From Gracilaria gracilis (Eukaryota > Rhodophyta > Florideophyceae > Gracilariales > Gracilariaceae), in the NCBI GenBank assembly GCA_030374805.1, contig JARGSG010000194.1, positions 372,001 through 436,000 of the forward strand: 64,000 nt of DNA. The letters are read 5' to 3'. The position numbers and the translations under genes are program-made. The number at the start of each line of letters is the position of its first letter. Within the stretch, counting starts at the first letter, position 1. The notes beneath the pieces are model-generated. The model worked only from the letters and a program-made list of their open reading frames with translations. It was not told the DNA's origin and made no database searches. Positions 40,561-52,237 of this stretch are shown in pieces.

Positions 40561-41717
40561 ATTCTACTCACAATTCTCCACTTCACTGTCTCCAATGCTT
40601 CTTTTCATGGTCGTGCCCGTCCTGAACATCACCGTTAGCGTCAGGCTGCTTTGTCGCACGACTGCTGAAAACAAACTGCGGCTGATTGTACTACAAACTA
40701 TCTGGGCTGCACCGCTGCCGCGACCGCGCGGCCCAACTGTCACCCAGATTGTTGTGGTCTATACTGATATGTGAACACGTCAGAGTTTGGTGCCACACTG
40801 CAGTTTTGTCCGCCAAGCACAACCGATCAAGCGCGGTCGCATTGAGTGAGATAACTTTTACCGCATTACCTTGCGTCCATTTGCTCATTGTTAAGATATT
40901 CCAATTGAAGTTGCAAGTAGCAAATGGAAGTCTTGCAATTGCGGAGAAGCGCTGTGATTGCAGTTGGTGAGCTTGCGGCCAACACGAGAGGGTGCGACAC
41001 AGACAACTTAGTGAATTAGTGTACCAGTGTATTAGGATATCGTAGCGGTTTCTGTGTGTTTGAAATGCGCAATAGCATCACAGTAAGTGAGAAACGACAA
41101 AATCGAACGTCAGAGGTGGGCGAACGCTTCGGGGGCGACGAGCGACCACCCACAACTGCGCCGAGCGAACGAAGCAGCAGCCGAATGATGTAGAACGACC
41201 GACGTCAACGACGACCTCCATGGAGTTGCGTTGCCACGTAGTGCAAATGTACCTCCTCAATGGGAAACGCATTACAGTGTACTCGGATTGGTTCATGCAC
41301 ATCGCTGGAGAGCAACCGATCTCGAAACCTTCACACATTTCAGCGTGTGAGACGTGGCACTTATCGCTGCCGTTTTCTTTTTCTCTAATGACAATCATGC
41401 GTCTATTCTCGTATCAATCTATATAGCTCTTACAAGAGACAGGAGCTTCGTACAATGCATTTCTGGTTGTATCACCGCACACCGAAGCTAATGAACTTGC
41501 TTCTTCGTTCGAAGCTTGATAGAAGGTCACCGAATACGCGCAAGATACTGCACGAGATAGAACGTACTGTACATGTGGCACATTCCAAGTTTTCAAGCCC
41601 CGTCCACTCAGACTCAAAGCTTCCACTCCTTCCGTAGACCACACTGACGCCTGGATCGTATCGGGGTTCTTCTCGGAAATAGGAAAGGAAGAAAAGAAAA
41701 AGAGCATCGTTAGAACC
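40561..41717. other. Gene-poor stretch
   Basis: A plus-strand 68-codon frame starting at ATG 41,220 (ELRCHVVQMYLLNGKRITVY) is the best coding candidate but overlaps an antisense frame and matches nothing I know. Confidence 0.3.
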
Positions 41718-43240
41718 GACGGAGAAGTACTGTATGTTTCTCAGCATGTCTTTACCTCGGCGGACAATGTCCACCAGACATCAAACACATTATTCATTAT
41801 TCCGACATCTGAGAGCGCTTCACTGAGTAACGAAAATTACGTACTTACCAGTTCTTGCGTTTCTTAATTTTGCTCCGAGGCCCAATCTTCGGAGATCGTC
41901 AACAATTCTTTGAAACTAGAACATTCTCGGATTGGGCTCAGCCCGCGCCCGTCTATGGCAACGTTGCCGGACGTTGAAACGTGCAGTTGATTGTGGGCTC
42001 CGTCCCGTGCGACTAGAGAAATACGGCGCATGTTGCTAGATAGGAGCACCTGGTGTAGAAGTGTTTCAATAACATTCAACCCTGAAGCCCGAACTTGTTT
42101 TTTCCAGCATTTTCTGTCTTGTGCAATTGTTCTCGCTGTCGCATATCTGCCACCATTCCAGCGACGGCGCACGAGTATTGACCAACGACGCGCCCGACGG
42201 CATCGTACTCTACAGGACAGACACAGGGCCGTACAGCGTAGCGAGAAGCTCTGGTAGAGTTCTGTTGTGCCGGGGGCATGCCCAAGTCTAGAGCATGGCA
42301 GAGTTCTTCTCGGGTGATCACATCGTGCTGATATGTTAGCATCATCGGATCTTGGCGCTGTTCTGAACAGGGTGATCAAACAATGATCGAAAGCGTTCGA
42401 CGTTCGAAGCCTGGTTGCCGGCTGGTTGAGAGATCCATGCCTGTCTTATTTGATCGCCATAATGAAATGGTGCGCCTGGGATCCATAATTCCATGCCGTA
42501 AGCCTTGGTGCACCGTTCATCTTAACATCGTTACCGAATGCGACTACGTGCTGCTCATAGGAAAAAGTATCTTCCCCCATGGGAGTCGAAGCGCGGCTCG
42601 AATATTTTCTTTCGCAAGATGTCAAGCACCGAGCCTTTCTACATGTCCTTTTGTTGTCACTGAATCAGCAGCAAATCCTGGGTGTACAAGCACTCGCGAC
42701 CTATTCCAAGCACGTAAAGTGGTTAAAGCCCTTTACCATGACGCATTCCATGTCTTCCAGTCTGTCCATCTCCTTCTTCCAGTTCCATCGAGATGATGCG
42801 CTCTTCGAACAGCGGCGATCGGATGATCAAAGTTCCAAGCACCTTAAAGACGTTGCTCTGTATCACTACCTTGGGCTGCTCGATCCTTAACTTTTGTCAC
42901 CCAAGAAAAGACAAGGGCGTTCAGCGCGAGGTGTGACAGCGGTCGGCTTCCGGCACCGACGGGTGGGTGATAAGCGACGGCGCATCGAAGCCAAAAGCGA
43001 TCGGTCGCGAGGCGGGCCGGCTGCGCGGTGAAGCTGCCGACGCGGCCGCCCGATGAGGCGGCCCCAGGAAGAGGTGGCCGCGTGACGAAGGGCGGCGCAA
43101 CGGCCGTCGCCGCAGCTTGGCTGATGTGCGAAGCGGAATGGCCGCTGCGTCGTCGCTCGCGCCACGTCACAGACACGTGATCTGGCAGCAGTTGAGCGTT
43201 TGCTTCATGCCAATTGGAGTGCTCCACGTGGATACGCGAA
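41718..43240. repeat. Segmental duplication X, copy 2
   Basis: Partner of 33,745-35,703. It is shorter because it lacks the 14-bp array and other inserts. A minus-strand 171-codon frame (42,379-41,864, with RCRRARRWSILVRRRWNGG) is open here but broken in copy 1, so it is not clearly a gene. Confidence 0.75.
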
Positions 43241-43463
43241 CTGCGTGTAACCGGCTATCACCGAGGCGCGCGGATACTTTGGAAAAATTCAGTGCTCGGA
43301 CCCACCACTCCCTTGAGTGGACCTGCACCAGCCGCGAAAGGAGCACTGTGAGAAAGCGTAGGGTCCAGACTTCCTGGATCGGGTGGGGCCGATTTCTCGA
43401 CTTCCCGGATAATTGGCACCACTCTATCAGGCTGTTTAGTAAACAGAGTCACACTCCAATTCC

Positions 43464-44085
43464 TCATGACGCCCTCGTCGTCGCGACCACTTTTTTTGCA
43501 GCATCGCCACCATCCGTATCTACAACCTCCAGCGCTCCACCGCCGATCCCCGGACAACCGCCAACTCCAAACAAACCTCCATACAAACGTTTCCATAATC
43601 ACCCTGCCAAAATCGCCACAGGTAGGACCAGAACCATCAGCACTACAACTCAGTTTCATTATTTCAGCGGCTCTGCGCACCTTCAGAGCAACGCTATCTC
43701 CCTTTCAAACGTTAGATCTTCCGCTACAAACAAGATTGTCCTATCGTCACAAGGTGGTTGGCGGTCGGCAAAGGCCCGAACACCGCCACCGCATCGGATA
43801 TCGCCGCATAGTGCGACGTCGCATCGGACACCGACGTATATCCTCTCATTGCTGCGCAGCACTTCCGCTGCAACCAGCATGGCACAACTACGTGTAACAG
43901 ATCTCGACGCAGCGCCGGCCCAACATCATGCTCGTCTCCAAATCTCCTCGACTCCTAGCGTGCCGTCAACGTGGCCTCCAAACCGGCACCGCCATCGCCA
44001 ATGAAGCATATCGCCACCACAACCAGTATGTACTCCTCGACCATCCCTATACCAGTCGACCTTTCGACCCACCACTCTCTGCTAA
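43464..44085. repeat. Segmental duplication Y, copy 2
   Basis: Partner of 40,005-40,560. It follows duplication X copy 2 after about 220 bp. A plus-strand 295-codon frame spans both (43,117-44,004), but it starts without ATG, is Pro/Ser/Thr-rich and is not open in copy 1. Confidence 0.7.
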
Positions 44086-44365
44086 CGGAGCTCGTGACGG
44101 ACTTGACGTGAGTACATGGTGGCAGAAAATGTATCACGAGTGGTACGAGGAACATCTTCCGCAAATAGTTTGAGCAGTTAGCCACAATCGCCGATCGTAT
44201 GAATTTTAGCTTAACCGCAGGTGATGATTCATTGCAACGATTGGGAGCGCGTGACGTCCCATATCACTATAGTGGAGATTCAATGCGAGGCCTAGGTTGC
44301 GCAATACGTTTGAATTTGTAAACGCAACCCGGGAATTTTCTCTGTGATCAGAGCAGTTGCACCCT

Positions 44366-44373
44366 ATATATGC
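44366..44373 (+). promoter_or_regulatory. TATA box candidate
   Basis: CTATATATGC lies 165 bp upstream of the ATG at 44,534. A pyrimidine-rich tract ending GGCTACGCAG (about 44,517) could be a 3' splice site. Confidence 0.45.
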
Positions 44374-44533
44374 TTGGTGCTTTGCTTGCCTGCCGATTCG
44401 GACGCTGCTCCGCCCCCGACAACCGTGCTCAGCCATCCTTTTGTGGTGCTGGTTTGTCTTCTTACTGTTTTGTCTTCCCACTCACTGCTTCCCTCAAAAA
44501 CTTTTTGGCTACGCAGGCATAGTGTAAGTGTCT

Positions 44534-44767
44534 ATGGCGTCGGAACACGACGAGAAACTGTCGTGTGCGCGTAGCACTTCGCGCGGGGCGCCCCACTCTT
44601 CTGATGCCTATCGTTGGCTACCGGGCGCCCATGAAGGACAAAAGAGAAAGTCTGCTCAGGCGCAAACCCTAACAAACCTGAACTCAATAAAAGTTCAGAA
44701 GAAGCACGAAGCTACTTCAGTTCTGGCCGCGTGGACTGAATGTAATAAGATCATGTGTTGCAAGTGA
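44534..44767 (+). CDS. Small hypothetical basic protein, 77 aa
   Basis: ATG at 44,534 opens 77 codons ending in TGA at 44,767: SEHDEKLSCARSTSRGAPHS, a basic QKRKSAQAQTLTNLNSIKVQ segment and a KIMCCK end. There is no signal peptide. It may be the first exon of a larger gene. The support is a TATA box and an acceptor-like site upstream; there is no family match. Confidence 0.35.
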   Translation: MASEHDEKLSCARSTSRGAPHSSDAYRWLPGAHEGQKRKSAQAQTLTNLNSIKVQKKHEATSVLAAWTECNKIMCCK

Positions 44768-45704
44768 AATTGCGGGGATTGGATGCCCCGGATGACTTAC
44801 AACGTTTGAATCCAACAAGTGTTCTCTTGCGGGCGATGAAGATTAGCGCTCTTGAACGACCAAACCAGATCTAACAGAAGGCAAAACTGATCGCAAGAAA
44901 TATCTCTCGTGTTGGTATTCAGATGCTGTCGTTAGAAGGGGATGTATGTAATCAAAATTGTGCTCGGCTGTCGGGAAAACCATAATCGTTGTCGATACTC
45001 TTGGCTGCGGTGTAACACAATCGTACATATAGTCCACAGAGTGTAGTGGCAGACAGTCTACAAGCTACTCAAAGCCATGTCTCCTTTATAGAAGTAGAGC
45101 TAGCGTCTCCTAGATGCATCCATCACAGCAATAGATAGCGACAGAAAACGTAATGGAGGCTCCTCTCTTCCTGTGAGAGTCAGCCAGACCCTCATCATCA
45201 CTTTCAGTGTTACGCGCGGGATGCAGCAGCGAACTTCAGCTTTGTTTTCGCAACGCCTTGATAAGAAGACTTTTGCGATCTACAAGACGCAAACTGCAGA
45301 GTCTGCGCTTGTCTGAACGCCTTCTTTTGCTCTCAAATTTGGAGATGTGATTATCTTTATCATGTGTATGGGGTAGAAAGTAAAGTGGGCACAAGTCGGA
45401 AAGATCAGTTTTGCAGGTAGCCGACTAATCGTCAATTCAAAAGGAAAGGGTCTCATCATTGCTCGAACGAGAAGCTTTTATTCTGTCACAAGTGTTGAGA
45501 ACAGACAAACACCGAACATACAGCGTTTCACCGTCTCAATGCGAGAAGCACAGTACTATGTGCGATAAACTCGAATACAAAACTTCCGTTACTTCATTTA
45601 TTCGCAGTTTTCGTACTCCTGTCCCTCTCCTCAAAGAGTACTGCGTTTTCATGATCTCCGTTCGACACGAAATGTAAAACTTGGTTGCGAGCAATGCCGA
45701 GCGT
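44768..45704. other. Intergenic stretch
   Basis: No supported gene. A 73-codon plus-strand frame near 45,460 overlaps the 3' flank of the minus-strand gene and is probably spurious. Confidence 0.4.
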
Positions 45705-46223
45705 TCAAAAAATGTTTCCTGTTCTTACTTGGAACCACCAATTTACTTCGCCAAGTCTTGCCTCTGCCATAGCCTTTGATCTGTATGCCATTTCTTCCGA
45801 TATGCGTAGTGATTGGAGCATCTCCATATTGTCTTCTGCCAGAGTAGACAGAGCATCCACGTTTTGAATCAACTCTCTGAAGATGACGGTTACTCGCAGC
45901 AAGCGGACCTTAAGGTCACGGACGAGGCCGATAGAAGCGGTCTTAGCCCGTAAGGCCGCCATCATTTCATTTCCTTCATCAAGATCAGTCTGTTGCTTCT
46001 TAACGGCAGCAAGAAGAAGATCCACTGCGTCCTGTACGAAATGCGTATCTTCCTTTTCTGAGATCAGAATACTTGCCAGCCTTATCATTGCCACTTCATC
46101 ATTGTTCTCGCCTATTGCTTGGTGAAAGTAGTCCTTCTTCTGTGGCATGAAGAAAGCAACCTCTGATGTTCCTGATACTCGTAGCACTTCCAAAACGCCG
46201 GGTAGGCGTTTCTGGTCGGCCAT
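45705..46223 (-). CDS. Helical-repeat hypothetical protein, 172 aa
   Basis: ATG at 46,223 opens 172 codons. The product is almost all predicted helix. YFHQAIGENNDEVAMIRLAS with AVDLLLAAVKKQQTD resembles a Sel1/TPR-like helical pair, and a long amphipathic segment follows (VRDLKVRLLRVTVIFRELIQ, then ALSTLAEDNMEMLQSL). Near the end, CCAAGTAAGAACAG contains a consensus splice donor (GTAAGA), so the last seven codons (VRTGNIF region) may be intronic and the gene may continue to the left. No signal peptide or membrane span. Family uncertain. Confidence 0.6.
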   Translation of the reverse strand: MADQKRLPGVLEVLRVSGTSEVAFFMPQKKDYFHQAIGENNDEVAMIRLASILISEKEDTHFVQDAVDLLLAAVKKQQTDLDEGNEMMAALRAKTASIGLVRDLKVRLLRVTVIFRELIQNVDALSTLAEDNMEMLQSLRISEEMAYRSKAMAEARLGEVNWWFQVRTGNIF

Positions 46224-47304
46224 AAGACTAGATTATCTGACGCAAAAACGAACGGATTGAGGGAGAAGACGTATATGTCGCCTCGCAGCTCGTCCGATGG
46301 CGAAGAAAGGATTCGGTTCTCTCAAAGATCAGATTGATCTTTGGTTGCGTACCAACCCGTCATACTATTTTGACAAGGTGTACAGTTGTACAGCACATAA
46401 CCTTGTAGCTGTGCAGATCCCAGAAAAGACTAGTCTTTGGATTATAGAAAAGTTTAAACTTTAGTTTAGGTTTCAAGTATCTGTGAAAATTGAATCAAAG
46501 CTCCGAAACGGGACCAATCGCTCACTGTCTCAAAGGTATTATCCTCAACGGTTCTGGGATCTCAAAGTTTGTAAAGTTTGTAGCCGACAGCATCTCCGAG
46601 AATCTACTAGTTCAACTCTATGTGACAAGCACATGTGTATGCACTCATGTTTATCGCAGGTAGTTGAACGTATCATGTAAAAGCTCATAGGCTCCGGGAA
46701 GAAGATTCCAAGGATGCAATGCGCAATGGACTGGTTTCTTCCCCGGCACTTGATTTTTCGCTCTTAATCTATCCTCCTATGCAAACAGTTCTTGAAGCAA
46801 AATTTCCATCATATTGCGTAAAGCGTCGTTGAACTCTGGAGTGTCAATACGGTGTTCATTTTGAGCCTTTCCACCGCCCCAGTGTATCCAAGATTGACCT
46901 ATTTCCTGTCGTTCCATACATCACAGCACAAGTCAGTCTATTGGGCCACCTACGCAGAGCATTTGCTCTGCAAGAAGCCAGGCTACGAAGGCGAAGCTGC
47001 AGGAGCAGGGTATAATGAGGTCGACTTTGCGAGTGCGGGGAGGTTCGTGGAGGGCACTTGCGATCGACATGCGTGTAGCTGCTGTCAGCTGCAGCTGGCG
47101 GTCACAGAGGGTCACGATGGGTTCGTGGTTCAAACCCCGGCCCTGCCGCTCTTCCCCCCAGTTCACTACAATGCGGCTCATGCGCATTACTTTATAAGAT
47201 GGATTGTACCGCAAGCACGTGCACACGTGTCCTGTGTGTTGTCAAAATGATCTTTTTAGGGGAGGCATGACATGAAACAGATGTGTACTGTTGTCAGGGC
47301 CGTT
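46224..47304. other. Intergenic, one B-box-like motif
   Basis: No gene is supported. GGTTCAAACCCC at about 47,128 resembles an RNA polymerase III B box, but no tRNA cloverleaf can be drawn around it. Confidence 0.35.
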
Positions 47305-47487
47305 CCTGTGGGGAACGAAGTAGTCGGGAGAAGGTCTGTGCACACTTGACCACCGGCGGGCACTCCGCCGCGCCGAACGGTCGCACAATTTATTTGACCA
47401 GTGCACGCCACCGCCGCATTGTTGTGTGCGCAGTCGGGAACGGTGCATAAAATGACGTGTGTGTGGCGCTCTCGCCTTGCACCAGGC
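47305..47487 (-). repeat. Dispersed GC-rich repeat R, copy 2
   Basis: Inverted relative to copy 1 at 29,314. The core is nearly identical, including GGAGTGCCCGCCGGTGGTCA on the minus strand. Confidence 0.75.
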
Positions 47488-48477
47488 CGACGACTGTCAA
47501 CACCGTCCCTCAAGGCGAAACGGCTACTTTTCCTACACCACTATAGAGGTCTCAATTTGAGCCCCAACAGCACAACAAAATTAATAAGTCCATGAACACA
47601 CAGACCAAAAAGCAGGCGCGTACACAGTATTTTAGAAACAATGTTTCTTTTTTTGCCACATCTTTAAAACGCAAAAAGCATGGTGTAATATATGATAAAA
47701 ATAAACGATAAACAACAAACACAACAGTTATACAATTACAGACTCGGCCTCAGCATTCAATTTTGTTTGCACTTGAATGTTCACACCAGTGAACTCGAAA
47801 CCCAAATAATATGCAAAAGCCCTGTAGAAAAAAGGCAACTATTTCCGTAAGAAGAAAGAAAAAATTGTAAATCATACACGAAACATAATCAAATCCCAAA
47901 ATATAATTTTGTGAAACAAAACCAATATCCAAACATAAAAACACAAATAAATTTATTTTGGGCAGTAGTTATTTCTTCTCAACAATTTTTCTAAGAACTA
48001 GTCAAGGTACATCAATCTGAACATTCTATTTACATCCGGGAGAGACGCACACTTTGTCAGTATGTAAGCAATCATTGGACTTCTTAAAAGGCATCGCAGT
48101 TCCCAAATCTTCTTTTGATGAAGTTTTCCAACGAGGTGAATGAATTTTTTAGTGCCTAGACTATCGCGCTTTGCTCAAACAGAAGTTTCAAAGTTAACTT
48201 TCTTGTTGCCACAAAGTGGGGTTCTGTTCGGGGTAAGCCGGATCTTACCAGATTTCTAGACGCCCTGCTCTTGAACCAGTCAGGTATTGGCGATTAAATT
48301 GACCCGCTCATAACCTATTTACTCTAGAAACCAATTTTTACTGCAATCGGTAGTAGCAGCGGCAGCGCTTGCTGTTACGGATGCGTCTGACCACGCGGCA
48401 GTAAGCGCAGTGTATTGAAAGCCGGAGTGTGTGAGTGCGTCATCTCTACGCGCTAGATGTTCGGCAGTGGCTGCAAG
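47488..48477. other. AT-rich stretch
   Basis: The sequence is notably AT-rich from 47,590 to 48,000. No supported gene. Confidence 0.4.
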
Positions 48478-48482
48478 TTCGA

Positions 48483-49281
48483 TGTAGTGCAATCCCTGCG
48501 AAGGAAGAAGACACACAAAGGGTGTTCAAGCCTTCCCTCAACTGAGGTAGTCACAGCAATAGAGCCTCTCTCAGGGTGATCGCGCTAGCCGGGTGTAAGA
48601 CCGGGGATCCCCGTCACGACACGCGTAGAGAGCGGTAAAGGCAAAGAAGCCGCACAGTGGTGGGGAACACGACAGAGTCGGGGATGACGTCACAGACGGG
48701 ACAACCAACACACACAAGAGAGTGGCACGAGACGCGGAGAGCGGTAGCGAACCACGCGAGTGGGCGAAACAAAGAACGGTCAACACCGGTATGCAGTGTA
48801 GCGATACCTGTATAACAGTGCGAAAACAAATAAAGGAAACACACAGAATAACACGCGGAATGCGGTAAGGGTGCTGTAGATGCCGCGAGGCGGATGATGG
48901 TACCTACACAGTAGTGGCAACTCTCCGCGAGGAGGATATTGCTCACCAAGGGTGAAACATCAGAGCCGAACACTCGGTTGAGTCGTTTACTTCTCCAAAG
49001 TTGGGTTGAGCTCAACCTACTATGTAGTGTAGCCGCCCACTGTCAGTGGTAACTAAATATCCAATATTAATATCTAGAATCCCCAACAATGGGTGCAAAC
49101 TCTCCACACGTGTGTGACTGACCAGCAATGCTGTGCACCTCACAACTATCCTATATGTTGTACGAATCTACCCAAGAATGGGGTGTGCCACGCACGGCAT
49201 TCATCATCACCTCCTTAGAGAGCATCCCCTTGTCTATGAATCGCAATAGCGAAGCTTCATCCGCAATAGCGTTGCACTACA
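48483..49281. repeat. Solo LTR of the Ty3/gypsy family (799 bp)
   Basis: The ends are TGTAGTGCAA and TTGCACTACA (10-bp inverted repeats). It is flanked by a perfect 5-bp target-site duplication, TTCGA (48,478-48,482 and 49,282-49,286). It is about 99% identical by eye to the LTRs at 51,362 and 62,662. No internal element sequence is attached, so it is a solo LTR left by recombination between the LTRs of one element. Confidence 0.95.
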
Positions 49282-49286
49282 TTCGA

Positions 49287-51110
49287 CAGAGCTGTCACCA
49301 CTACAGGCACCCACACGGCGGCTGTGCGCGGTAATGGCGCAGAAACGCGCTCCAGTGACGGCAGTGGATGCAGCCAGCGCGTGCGACAACGGCGCCGAGC
49401 TCACGTAAATGCAGGTGGCATACTTTTGCAGCGGCTCGGCAGACGGAGGTGCATGGGACACCTTTCGATGGTATGACGCCACCTAGTGGCGAAACGACGG
49501 CACGGTCTGCGCACGCGTGTCGGGGTGCGTATGCGCGGGGGCCCAAACCGAAGCTTCGATGAGCGAGGAATCGTGTTGGGGGCGCTCTCCAACGCGGCGG
49601 CTGTGGCGGTGGCTCAGCGCTTGCCCGTGTGCGCGTTGCGGCGCGAGTGGCGAAAGTGGAAGCTGGTGAGCCAGCTCTTCGAAATGGCCTGGCGAAAGCA
49701 GCCCTGGTACGCGCACGCCAGCGGCATTTTGTGTGCACGCGCAGGTGAGCCTTAAGGTTGAAGCGGTAGGAGAACTGCTTGGCTCAAGGCGGGGACAAGC
49801 AGTTGTACAGCGGCTCACCGTCCGGCTCGGCCGGCTAGATGGCGCGCTGCGTCGCGTACTCGTACGACGTTACGAGCGTTCAAATTGACGGGGCCGACTC
49901 CAGATTCACGGAGCCGTCCATTGCTGTGAACGGCGCGCGCGGCGGGGTGGCATGGCAGCGGGTGCGATGAGCGGTGGCGGTGACAACGTTAACGACGGTG
50001 GCAAAGACAACGGCGACGGCCGCGAGCTGGTGCGCGGGGTGTGTGCGCGCGCGGCGTAACTAAATCTATCCCTGGCAGTGGCGCACGTTGACCACGACAT
50101 CCAAGGGCTGCACTGCCCGGTCGAAGAGTTTTCTTCTTAACTGCATATTGCTCAAAAACACGATGGGATTACATACGTAGATTTGTAACCGAGGTGAGAA
50201 CCCCTTATGTTAAAAAAGGACATAAATATCCTTTGGAGCTTTTGGAATGTAGGAATTTTTGGATGGAACCACTCTTGTTGGGGCCGTTCCAATACTTTCT
50301 TTTGTATGGAAATAGCATACGGATATTTTCTCTTGACGTGGCGGCTCCTAAGTGACCATATCTAATATGAACCATTGCCACATTGTGTGACTTGCAGGGC
50401 ACCCCTCTGCAAGTTCCATAGTGCATGGTGTAGTACAATGAGACCTCTTTGGGTTGGTGCCACGTGGGCCTACTTGTGCTCCTTGCTGGCTGCACGGCAC
50501 CCAATTGGTATTCTGTATTTTATAATTTCTAATTCCTAATTTCTAATTCCTAATTTCTAATTTAGCTTAGCTTAACATTGCTGGCCCATGACATTAGGTC
50601 ATTGGCACAGCCGATGACGTCATGCCCGCATGGGAGATCGGCGTCGGTGCGCCTTGTATATATTGTGGTGCACCTCGCCTTCCCCCTCGGGTATTGTAAA
50701 GTCAGGCACCACTAGGGTAGTAACTATACCATCTTGGTCACTTGCTACTCTATTACTATTCAGGTTTTACCACGTGTCGACGTCTACTACCGTACACCCA
50801 CACGGTGTAGACTAGTTGCCCCGCCGTTTGCCCCTGCGGGTTCCAGGTGCCCTAATACCATATTGGTTGTGTGTTTTTCCCCTTTAGGTTGAGCCCTCGC
50901 GCGCTCCCTCTACCAGGCGGACCCCACACCTTATCGGTATTTGTACGAAATTTTGGTCTCCCGGCCTAGAAGTTTCTTGGTTTTTGTCGTACCTTTACTG
51001 GTGAACAGAAGACTTTCGAAAGGATTCTGGAAGTTCACACACCTATTTGGTTTCGTAGGAATACTCGCGAAGCAATTGGATATCACTATTGGTCATTATG
51101 TCATTATATA
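49287..51110. other. Mixed intergenic; possible other LTR-like sequence
   Basis: 49,300-50,100 is GC-rich with overlapping open frames on both strands and no recognisable product. 50,523-50,560 is a 14-bp tandem repeat (TAATTTCTAATTCC, about 2.7 units). 50,580-50,960, with GTATATATTGTGGTGCACC, looks promoter/LTR-like but no second copy was found. Confidence 0.35.
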
Positions 51111-51361
51111 CCCAAACGGGGTGACAACAACCGTACCGACGGGAATCTCACACTACGGAAATAGGTAGTGCCACCGGTAAAGAACCGTGTCCAAACAACA
51201 ACCCAAATTGAGAAACCGAAACCGACACGACGTAGAGTCGGTAGCGAATCCCAGATTAAACTGCGAAATGTCCTCCACGACCACGAAACGAACCGGCAAA
51301 CCGGAAAATGCACCAAACCAGCTTGCTTAATACAACACGACTTCTAAGTCGGGAGACCAAT
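51111..51361 (-). repeat. Truncated leader fragment of a second Ty3 copy
   Basis: About 250 bp nearly identical to 62,411-62,661, the leader beside the 5' LTR of the full element. It adjoins the outer edge of the 51,362 LTR, so the array reads (minus strand) LTR, internal region, LTR, leader fragment. This is a tandem arrangement typical of LTR-mediated recombination or of a truncated second copy. Confidence 0.85.
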
Positions 51362-52160
51362 TGTGGTGCAACCCCTGCGAAGGAAGAAGACACACAAAGG
51401 GTGTTCAAGCCTTCCCTCAACTGAGTGAGTCACAGCAATAGAGCCCCTCTCAGGGTGATCGCGCTAGCCGGGTGTAAGACCGGGGATCACCGTCACGACA
51501 CGCGTAGAGAGCGGTAAAGGCAAAGAAGCCGCACAGTGGTGGGGAACACGACAGAGTCGGGAATGACGTCACAGACGGGACAACCAACACACACACGAGA
51601 GTGGCACGAGACGCGGAGAGCGGTAGCGAACCACGCGAGTGGGCGAAACAAAGAACGGTCAACACCGGTATGCAGTGTAGCGATCCCTGTATAACAGTGC
51701 GAAAACAAATAAAGGAAACACACAGAATAACACGCGGAATGCGGTAAGGGTGCTGTAGATGCCGCGAGGCGGATGATGGTACCTACACAGTAGTGGCAAC
51801 TCTCCGCGAGGAGGATATTGCTCACCAAGGGTGAAACATCAGAGCCGAACACTCGGTTGAGTCGTTTACTTCTCCAAAGTTGGGTTGAGCTCAACCTACT
51901 ATGTAGTGTAGCCGCCCACTGTCAGTGGTAACTAAATATCCAATATTAATATCTAGAATCCCCAACAATGGGTGCAAACTCTCCACACGTGTGTGACTGA
52001 CCAGCAATGCTGTGCACCTCACAACTATCCTATATGTTGTACGAATCTACCCAAGAATGGGGTGTGCCACGCACGGCATTCATTATCACCTCCTTAGAGA
52101 GCATCCCCTTGTCTATAAATCGCAATAGCGAAGCTTCATCCGCAATAGCGTTGCACTACA
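51362..52160 (-). repeat. 3' LTR of the Ty3/gypsy element
   Basis: 799 bp, differing from the 5' LTR at only about ten positions by eye (roughly 1%). A purine tract, CTCAGGAGGGGGAGA (minus strand, 52,161-52,175), abuts it and is the expected polypurine tract. Confidence 0.95.
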
Positions 52161-52237
52161 TCTCCCCCTCCTGAGGCGCGACGACGACCCGCGAGCGCGT
52201 GCATCTTCCTCCTTCGGAGTGTATAAGTACCTCCCCG

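Noticed and set aside
43117-44004. 295-codon plus-strand frame
   Set aside because: It starts without ATG, spans the junction of two duplicated segments, is low-complexity, and is not open in the other copy.
47110-47145. tRNA or tRNA-derived SINE from GGTTCAAACCCC
   Set aside because: No matching acceptor, D or anticodon arms can be drawn, and no A box sits at the right distance.
48614-49015. A 133-codon minus-strand frame present identically in three places (also 51,493-51,894 and 62,794-63,195)
   Set aside because: It lies inside the Ty3 LTRs. It recurs because the LTR copies are recent, not because a protein is conserved.
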